From: Candidatus Hecatellales archaeon
GTDB lineage: Archaea; Thermoproteota; Bathyarchaeia; Hecatellales; Hecatellaceae
Direction of reading: 5' to 3'
Assembly (NCBI GenBank): GCA_003662485.1
Contig: QMYD01000082.1
Coordinates: 1-5,221, forward strand
Length of the DNA stretch: 5,221 nucleotides
The notes beneath the pieces were generated by a model. It did not search any database and was not told the DNA's origin. It was given only the letters and a program-made list of their open reading frames with translations. The stretch's first letter is position 1; each line of letters opens with the position of its first letter. This document shows positions 1 through 4,247 of the stretch, piece after piece. The position numbers were made by a program, and so were the translations under genes.

Positions 1-34
1 CAAGAAACCAGTCCCTGTCCCAATCTAATTATCC

Positions 35-205
35 CTATTTAAATACTTGCGTTGGAAGAGCCTCCAGGACTACGGGTTCATCGTTCCAAAAACTATAATC
101 TACGGCTATGACCAGCTGGCGGGGAGGCATACCCCCACCAACGCCACATCCCCATTCCCCGCCCATCCTATAAGAGGACCGTGGAAAAATTCCAACAATT
201 CTCAC
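35..205 (-). CDS. Possible small hypothetical protein (56 aa), weak
   Basis: A GTG at 205-203 is preceded by AGAGG four bases upstream, which is a weak ribosome binding site. The frame runs 56 codons to TAG at 37-35. The product begins MRIVGIFPRSSYRMGG, has a Gly-rich middle and ends with an alternating hydrophobic stretch (QLVIAVDYSFW ... VVLEALPTQVFK) that could form beta strands. It lies 92 bases downstream of the flavoenzyme gene on the same strand. I recognise no family, and a competing frame is open on the other strand across the same bases. It could be a real small protein, a gene relic or chance. The stop codon overlaps the TATA-like element, which fits a gene end followed by the next promoter but proves nothing. 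Confidence 0.2.
   Translation of the reverse strand: MRIVGIFPRSSYRMGGEWGCGVGGGMPPRQLVIAVDYSFWNDEPVVLEALPTQVFK
36..45. promoter_or_regulatory. Palindromic TATA-like element TATTTAAATA
   Basis: The decamer TATTTAAATA is self-complementary and fits an archaeal TATA box in either direction. Read leftwards it would start transcription near base 10-15 for a gene outside the window. Read rightwards it would start near base 62-68, where no good gene begins. No clear BRE element fixes the direction, so this is a candidate only. Confidence 0.3.
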
Positions 206-297
206 TTTTCCTCTTTTTCATCATCAATTATAGGGATGGAGGATGTTAAGGTTCCTTTTCTTGATTTATTAGAGTGTAGTGTATTGAATTTTTTGGT

Positions 298-2217
298 TTA
301 TACTTTTAAGCCGGCAAAATAGCCTTCATGTATAGCTTCATAAAGTGTTCTTGGATTTACGCAATCCCCCACGGCATAAACCGTTAACCCTTTCTCCCGC
401 AGAGATGAAACTATTCGCTTTTCAGGTTTGAAGCCGCGCGCCAGAATAATAGTCTCCCCATTTATCTCCACACGGTTTTCGTACATGTCTTTGGCGATTA
501 AACCTTGGTCGGTTATCTCTTCAACAACTAGGCCTGCATAGATTTTAACATCGTACTTGTTAAGCCTTCTTTTCAAAACCTCTAAAGCTAACGGTTCTAT
601 ATCTGCTCCGATCTCCTCCATAGGGCGTCGGGAGACTATCTTCACCTTTTTCCCCTGCTCTGCCAGGAAGAGGGCTGTTTCTAAGCCGACGAGGCCTCCT
701 CCTACGACTATAATGTCTTGCCCAGTCTCCTTACCGTTTAACGCATCTAAGGCGGTGATAACATTGGATCGGTTAACTCCCTTAATGTTAGGGATTAAAG
801 GTGTAGCTCCTGTAGCAACTATCACGATTTCACATCCTGACCTTTCTATGAGTTCAGCCGTTGCTTCCTTCCTAACAATTTTCACATTTAATTTCTTTAG
901 TTGGATCTTCATGTGCTCAAGGAGTAAGCGGAGGTCTTTCTTGAACTCGGGAATCGAGGCCTCCAAGAGTAAGCCACCCAATTCCCTCTTCTCATAGAGG
1001 GTGACTTCATGTCCTCTCAGCGCCGCGACCCTGGCTGCCTCCATCCCAGCAGGGCCCCCTCCAACCACGCAGATTTTCTTACGTCTTGATGCGGGTTCAA
1101 GATAGCCTTCGAATTTTTCCCCTACAGCAGGGTTAACCGTGCAGGTAACCGACCTATTAAGGTTGGTTCTTCTGAAACACTCATTGCACCTTATACATAC
1201 TCTTATATCTTCACTTCTGCCTTCAAACGCCTTCTTTGCGAAATATGGGTCTGCTACTAAGGGTCGTCCTAAAGAGATGAAGTCAGCCTTTCCCTCTGCC
1301 AGTATGCTTTCAGCAAGTTCTGGCGTGGTAATGGACCCTGAGGCTACGACAGGAATTTCTACAGTCTTCTTAATTGCCTCGGCTAGATGAACGTTGAAGC
1401 CTGTTGGGAGATACATGGGTTGGATGCAGGTTTCTAAAGTCTCATAGGCACCTGCAGAGACATGAATGTAGTCTACCCCAGCTGACTCCAATCTCCGGGA
1501 GAAAATCCTCGACTCTTCAACGGTTATACCGTTCTCCATATACTCGTCAGCCGATATTCTTATGCCCACAGGGAAGCTGGAGCCAACTTTTTCTCTGATG
1601 GAAGCTAAAACTTCAAGGGGGAACCTCATCCTATCCTCTAAGCTCCCCCCATAACAGTCATTCCGCCGATTGGTGCGAGGCGAAAGGAATTGAGAAATCA
1701 GGTAGCCGTGGGCACCATGTATCTCCACCAGTTCAAAGCCAGCCTTCTTCGCCCTATTAGCCGCCTCGCCAAAGGCTTCAACTATCTCTTGGATTTCCTC
1801 TACACTCAGCTCCTTAGGAATTTGACCTTTCATTCCCTTTAATGCAGTTAGGGAAGTACGGGGAACCCTAGATGGTGCTACTACTGGTCCTGCCACAGAT
1901 TTCGCTCTGCCTGCATGAGCGATTTGAATTCCGACCCGAGCCCCCAAGTTTTTTATTGTTTCCGCAAGTCTAGAGAGGCCTGGAATACAGTGGTCATCGT
2001 AGATCCCAAGCTGGCACGCTATAGATTGGCTTGCCTTGTCGTCCACATAGGCAAATTCGACTATGATTAAACCAGTTCCACCTTTAGCCCTTTCACTATA
2101 ATAGTTTATCATCCTTTCAGTCACTTCACCATCCCGCGTTGCGAAGCGAGTGCAGAATGGCGCTTGAATAATTCTGTTCTTTACTTCGAGTTCCCCTATC
2201 ATACCTGGCTTAAACAA
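298..2217 (-). CDS. FMN/[4Fe-4S]/FAD NAD(P)H-dependent oxidoreductase (dienoyl-CoA / 2-enoate reductase, TMADH-like)
   Basis: This 639-residue cytoplasmic flavoenzyme probably moves electrons from NAD(P)H through FAD and an iron-sulfur cluster to FMN, reducing an activated C=C bond, or runs in reverse as a dehydrogenase. Residues 1-330 are the old-yellow-enzyme TIM barrel: KNRI at 13-16, the hallmark HGAHGYLISQFLSP at 167-180 (H167, H170, Y172), then YGGSLEDRMRF at 189-199. The cluster ligands are C341, C344, C347 and C359 (C-x2-C-x2-C-x11-C). A Rossmann FAD site follows (VVGGGPAGMEAA, 384-395), then a second nucleotide site (VVGGGLVGLETA, 504-515) whose strand ends in SRR, suggesting NADPH, and YAVGDC at 614-619 closes the FAD fold. 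The length fits the family. C22 aligns with the FMN-linked Cys of trimethylamine dehydrogenase. The catalytic His of E. coli FadH appears to be replaced near Y258, so dienoyl-CoA reductase activity is uncertain. The start shown is TTG with no Shine-Dalgarno site and is doubtful (see the leader frame at 2222-2245). The substrate is unknown. Confidence 0.93.
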   Translation of the reverse strand: MFKPGMIGELEVKNRIIQAPFCTRFATRDGEVTERMINYYSERAKGGTGLIIVEFAYVDDKASQSIACQLGIYDDHCIPGLSRLAETIKNLGARVGIQIAHAGRAKSVAGPVVAPSRVPRTSLTALKGMKGQIPKELSVEEIQEIVEAFGEAANRAKKAGFELVEIHGAHGYLISQFLSPRTNRRNDCYGGSLEDRMRFPLEVLASIREKVGSSFPVGIRISADEYMENGITVEESRIFSRRLESAGVDYIHVSAGAYETLETCIQPMYLPTGFNVHLAEAIKKTVEIPVVASGSITTPELAESILAEGKADFISLGRPLVADPYFAKKAFEGRSEDIRVCIRCNECFRRTNLNRSVTCTVNPAVGEKFEGYLEPASRRKKICVVGGGPAGMEAARVAALRGHEVTLYEKRELGGLLLEASIPEFKKDLRLLLEHMKIQLKKLNVKIVRKEATAELIERSGCEIVIVATGATPLIPNIKGVNRSNVITALDALNGKETGQDIIVVGGGLVGLETALFLAEQGKKVKIVSRRPMEEIGADIEPLALEVLKRRLNKYDVKIYAGLVVEEITDQGLIAKDMYENRVEINGETIILARGFKPEKRIVSSLREKGLTVYAVGDCVNPRTLYEAIHEGYFAGLKV

Positions 2218-2221
2218 GTTT

Positions 2222-2245
2222 TCAAAATTTGGTTAGACTCTTCAT
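2222..2245 (-). other. Short leader frame ending TTT TGA; candidate true 5' end of the flavoenzyme by +1 frameshift
   Basis: An ATG at 2245-2243, five bases after a GGGGG Shine-Dalgarno-like run (2255-2251), opens a frame coding MKSLTKF and ending at TGA (2224-2222). Another in-frame ATG lies at 2263. The stop context is AAA TTT TGA A. If the ribosome skips one T, the next codons read GAA AAC TTG TTT AAG, giving MKSLTKFENLFKPG. That matches the usual N-terminus of the family, where FENLFxP precedes the first barrel strand. The annotated TTG start at 2217 is then simply the Leu codon of this conserved motif. The flavoenzyme frame itself is closed upstream by TAA at 2235-2233. Either a one-base error in the T/A run, a real mutation, or recoding would explain it. 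Confidence 0.5.
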
Positions 2246-2257
2246 CTCGACCCCCAT

Positions 2258-2277
2258 CCGCATATGGAAAAATGCGG
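2258..2277. repeat. Inverted repeat CCGCAT-N8-ATGCGG
   Basis: Two perfect 6-bp arms flank an 8-base spacer, 41 bases upstream of the TTG codon and overlapping the outer leader ATG at 2263. It could form a small hairpin in the flavoenzyme leader or be a dyad operator. No known regulator site is recognised. Confidence 0.35.
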
Positions 2278-2289
2278 CTAAAAAGTTTA

Positions 2290-2400
2290 CCTTGAGTGTT
2301 TAGAATTCTGACTCCAGAGCGTCGTGGTGGGGAGCAGGCGAAGGTAGACATCTTGTGCGGAGGGCTTTACCAAGCTTCGGGTGGAGGGACAGCGTGACAT
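2290..2400. other. Unexplained GC-rich block in the intergenic spacer
   Basis: This block differs in base composition from the AT-rich sequence on both sides. It contains a near-palindrome around AAGCTT (about 2370-2380) and two GGAGGG copies. Short frames are open on both strands: 33 codons plus-strand from GTG 2296 to TGA 2397, and 37 codons minus-strand from ATG 2400 to TAA 2287. Neither has a ribosome binding site or a recognisable product. It could be a small structured RNA, a gene relic or a copy of a dispersed repeat. Confidence 0.3.
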
Positions 2401-2430
2401 GCTTGAGTTCTCCAGTTTCACACTATGGAA

Positions 2431-2437
2431 TAAAAAG
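2431..2437 (-). terminator. Candidate T-run terminator after the solute-binding protein gene
   Basis: On the minus strand the stop codon at 2457-2455 is followed about 18 bases later by CTTTTTA, which continues into TT. Archaeal termination often needs only a short U-run. There is no hairpin here, so this is suggestive only. If it works, the binding protein and the flavoenzyme are separate transcripts. Confidence 0.3.
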
Positions 2438-2454
2438 TTTAGGAGGGTTTTTGT

Positions 2455-3795
2455 TTAGAAAGCTTCTTTGCTATAATCAGCTGGTGGTGGGTAGGATAGT
2501 TTCTCAGCTGGAATCCTAGCCACAACGTCTAGTTTACCTTTTACAACTTGCTCGATGAAGAGTGATGGGAATGCTTGATGGTCTTGAGCTCTGATGGTTT
2601 TACTTCCTTGAGGGAATTCGAATCCTTCCTTGACTGACATACCTTCTATCGTTTTAATTAATTCTGGATTATCGTTTACGCTTTTCCAGCCTGATTCCTC
2701 TATGGCCTTTTTTAAGATAAATAGGGTTTCCCACACAGCCCAAGTATATTGTAGGGCTGAAAAAATTGTCGGCTTTTCGATGTCTCTGCCTTCCTCATCC
2801 ACCCCTATAGCTTTTCTAAAAGCCCTAGTATATGGTGTATCAAATCCCTTTAATCTCCTCGGGAACGAGGAAACGATGTAGGTGCCTTCAGCGGGATCAC
2901 CAAGCTTCTCCGTGTCTATTCCAGTAAACCCATAGTGAGCAATTGCCTTTTTAATATCTGGGCGAATAGCGTAAAGGTCTTTAAGTAGGGATATAAGGTC
3001 AGTTCCGAAGAAGGCAATGAGAGCGGCCTCAGCCTCCTTAGGTATTCCCGCAAGGTAGGGCATGAAATCTTTGGTGCCTAGTGGACACCTTATGGATTTA
3101 ATGACTGTTCCTCCCTTCTCGGCGCAGTAGTTTTTAAATTCTTTTTCACAAGACCAACCCCAGGCATAGTCAACAACTAACGTTACCCACTTCTTAGCCA
3201 CTCGCTCTATGCACCATTCGGCTATAGCCTTCATTTCCTGCCTAACGTTACTGCAGAGACGGAAAACGTAACGGTTACCTTTTTCAGCCGTTACTTCTAA
3301 TGCTCCCACTACAGGCCAATGAAGAACCTTGTATTCCTTAGCCATAGAGTTGCAAGCTATGGCTATCCCAGAATGGTTTGAACCCCATATGAAGTCTACA
3401 TCGTAATACTCAATTAGCTTCCTCATCTTAGTGATACCAACATCAACCTTGGTTTCAGTATCTTCAACTACAATTTCTACTGGTCTTCCAGCTATTCCAC
3501 CTTCAGCGTTGACTTTATTCACAGCAGCTTTCAACGTTTTCTTATGGGTGTAGCCATATGTGGCTAGTCCTCCAGTTAGATCCGCCAGAAGTCCTATCTT
3601 TATAGGTTTCCCTGCAGGAGGAGAAGTTGGTGGGGATGCTGTTATAGTTACGGTTGTAGCTGGCATGGTTTTTGTGATAGTTACTGTCTTTGCTGCACCA
3701 GAACCAATAAACCACCCTCCAACTCCAGCGACAACACCGGCAACAATAGCTGTAACAGCAACTTTAAGCACATTCCTTCGAGAAGGTTCAGCCAA
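2455..3795 (-). CDS. ABC transporter solute-binding protein, type-1 (branched-chain amino acid/amide/urea class), Tat-like signal
   Basis: This 446-residue protein is an extracytoplasmic receptor that would hand a solute to a LivHMGF/UrtBCDE-type importer. SRRNVLK at 5-11 is close to the twin-arginine motif and is followed by a hydrophobic segment at about 12-31. There is no lipobox Cys, so the signal helix may remain as the anchor. Residues 37-62 are a Thr/Pro stalk with TVTIT twice. The binding-protein fold begins at PIKIGLLADLTGG (64-76), with the typical INAEGG-like VNAEGGIAGRPVEIVVED (95-112) and VDFIWGSNHS (133-142), and ends with the helix ALQYTWAVWETLFILKKAI (347-365). Six Cys (148, 181, 195, 216, 224, 237) crowd the middle of the protein, which is unusual. 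The start is TTG, fixed by GGGAGGAG six bases upstream. No permease or ATPase is visible downstream, where the next gene is the flavoenzyme 237 bases away. The ligand cannot be read; amino acids, amides, urea and aromatic acids are all known for the family. Confidence 0.92.
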   Translation of the reverse strand: MAEPSRRNVLKVAVTAIVAGVVAGVGGWFIGSGAAKTVTITKTMPATTVTITASPPTSPPAGKPIKIGLLADLTGGLATYGYTHKKTLKAAVNKVNAEGGIAGRPVEIVVEDTETKVDVGITKMRKLIEYYDVDFIWGSNHSGIAIACNSMAKEYKVLHWPVVGALEVTAEKGNRYVFRLCSNVRQEMKAIAEWCIERVAKKWVTLVVDYAWGWSCEKEFKNYCAEKGGTVIKSIRCPLGTKDFMPYLAGIPKEAEAALIAFFGTDLISLLKDLYAIRPDIKKAIAHYGFTGIDTEKLGDPAEGTYIVSSFPRRLKGFDTPYTRAFRKAIGVDEEGRDIEKPTIFSALQYTWAVWETLFILKKAIEESGWKSVNDNPELIKTIEGMSVKEGFEFPQGSKTIRAQDHQAFPSLFIEQVVKGKLDVVARIPAEKLSYPPPADYSKEAF

Positions 3796-3801
3796 GAAAT
3801 A

Positions 3802-3809
3802 CTCCTCCC
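3802..3809 (-). promoter_or_regulatory. Ribosome binding site GGGAGGAG that fixes a TTG start
   Basis: On the minus strand GGGAGGAG lies six bases before TTG 3795-3793. No ATG or GTG competes nearby in frame, and the first in-frame Met inside is at residue 44, beyond the signal peptide. The site therefore supports the TTG start of the solute-binding protein. Confidence 0.8.
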
Positions 3810-3830
3810 AAAAAAAGTTTTAAAAAGAAA

Positions 3831-3838
3831 TATATAAA
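3831..3838 (-). promoter_or_regulatory. Archaeal TATA box TTTATATA for the solute-binding protein gene
   Basis: On the minus strand the octamer TTTATATA matches the archaeal TATA consensus. Its centre is about 39 bases before the TTG start, so transcription should begin near 3808-3812, leaving a leader of only about 13-17 bases that just covers the ribosome binding site. The flanking BRE is weak (GTTAGT upstream). Confidence 0.65.
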
Positions 3839-3846
3839 ACTAACCC

Positions 3847-3859
3847 TGATGTTGCATCA
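3847..3859. promoter_or_regulatory. Dyad TGATG-TTG-CATCA next to the TATA box
   Basis: Two perfect 5-bp arms with a 3-base centre form a 13-bp dyad. It ends eight bases upstream of the TATA box, overlapping or bordering the region where TFB would bind. This is a plausible operator or activator site for a dimeric regulator, but it matches no regulator I can name. Confidence 0.3.
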
Positions 3860-4232
3860 AATTCAAACATTACATTTTTCATGATATTTTCGCTACATCC
3901 AGTTAATAGTTTGTCGAATCGAATCCTCTTCCCTGAAGTCCCACTTTTTCTCCTAAGGCTAATGCTACGCTCAACAGTTCTTCCTAACCATAGGAATCCC
4001 TTAGCCTCATAGCCACCCTAAACCACCCATCAAACCACTATTCCTCAAAGAACCTAGTTAGGGCGCTAGATTTTTCTTGCAATCCCAGTCAGGGTGCATA
4101 GAGCCAGCACAGTCCTCCTCTAATTCTCCCTAAATTTAATGAACAGTAAACTTTGAATTTGCTGAGGGATGCTTGATAGGTCCCTACGATATCGATAGTT
4201 TTTAGTTTCTTAAATCTTGGAGTATTGTTTTT
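3860..4232. other. Divergent intergenic region, no gene seen
   Basis: The 452 bases between the two divergent start codons hold the binding-protein promoter at the left end and the leader of the molybdopterin enzyme at the right. In between I see no gene. There is a perfect 6-bp hairpin at 3981-3996, a C-rich stretch of three imperfect CCAC-containing repeats at about 4010-4040, a weak TATA-like TAAATTTAAT at 4131-4140 that could serve the plus-strand gene with a leader of roughly 85-90 bases, a 5-bp stem AGGGA/TCCCT (4165-4169 with 4181-4185), and the 8-bp palindrome CGATATCG at 4187-4194. The minus-strand frame open across 4089-4286 overlaps the ribosome binding site and start of the molybdopterin gene and is not called. 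Confidence 0.5.
3981..3996. repeat. Perfect inverted repeat TTCCTA-ACCA-TAGGAA
   Basis: Two 6-bp arms with a 4-base loop could form a compact hairpin on either strand. No T-run follows on either side, so it does not look like a terminator. It may be a protein-binding dyad or chance. Confidence 0.3.
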
Positions 4233-4238
4233 GGAGGT
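4233..4238 (+). promoter_or_regulatory. Ribosome binding site GGAGGT deciding the start of the molybdopterin gene
   Basis: GGAGGT is followed nine bases later by TTG 4248, the first start codon in the long frame. Two ATG codons (4240 and 4243) sit closer to the site but in another frame that stops at TGA 4249-4251 after two or three codons, overlapping the TTG. GTG 4254 in the right frame is 15 bases away, which is too far. Confidence 0.65.
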
Positions 4239-4247
4239 AATGATGGT

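Larger units (their letters stand above)
1..297. other. Left-edge non-coding region, no defensible gene
   Basis: I see no recognisable protein or RNA gene in this stretch. It contains a palindromic TATA-like decamer at 36-45, a GC-rich patch at about 110-180, a possible GGGG/CCCC hairpin in GGGGAGGCATACCCC (near 120-136), a 7-bp complementarity between GTTGGAA (51-57) and TTCCAAC (190-196), and a run of six T on the plus strand at 289-294. The flavoenzyme gene on the minus strand ends at 298 with no T-run directly after its stop; the first T-rich run on that strand is the complement of the five A at 185-189. A plus-strand frame is open at 47-322, but it starts within a few bases of the TATA element, overlaps the end of the flavoenzyme gene and has no family-like features, so I do not call it. 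Confidence 0.5.

Noticed and set aside
47..322. Plus-strand 91-codon open frame
   Set aside because: Starts with TTG two bases after the TATA-like element, has no ribosome binding site, overlaps the end of the flavoenzyme gene on the other strand, and the product has no domain-like features.
557..1598. Open frames on the plus strand inside the flavoenzyme gene
   Set aside because: They are antisense shadows of a well-supported minus-strand gene with conserved motifs throughout.
2287..2400. 37-codon minus-strand frame in the spacer
   Set aside because: No ribosome binding site, no recognisable product, and a similar-sized frame is open on the opposite strand.
2630..3823. Plus-strand open frames across the solute-binding protein gene
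   Set aside because: They are antisense to a gene with a clear start, ribosome binding site and family pattern.
3905..3935. TCGAATC-like string resembling a tRNA T-arm
   Set aside because: No pairing stem flanks it and no acceptor, D or anticodon arms can be drawn around it.
4165..4198. Small stem AGGGA/TCCCT plus CGATATCG palindrome as a riboswitch
   Set aside because: The stem is only 5 bp and no known riboswitch core is visible; both are plausible by chance.
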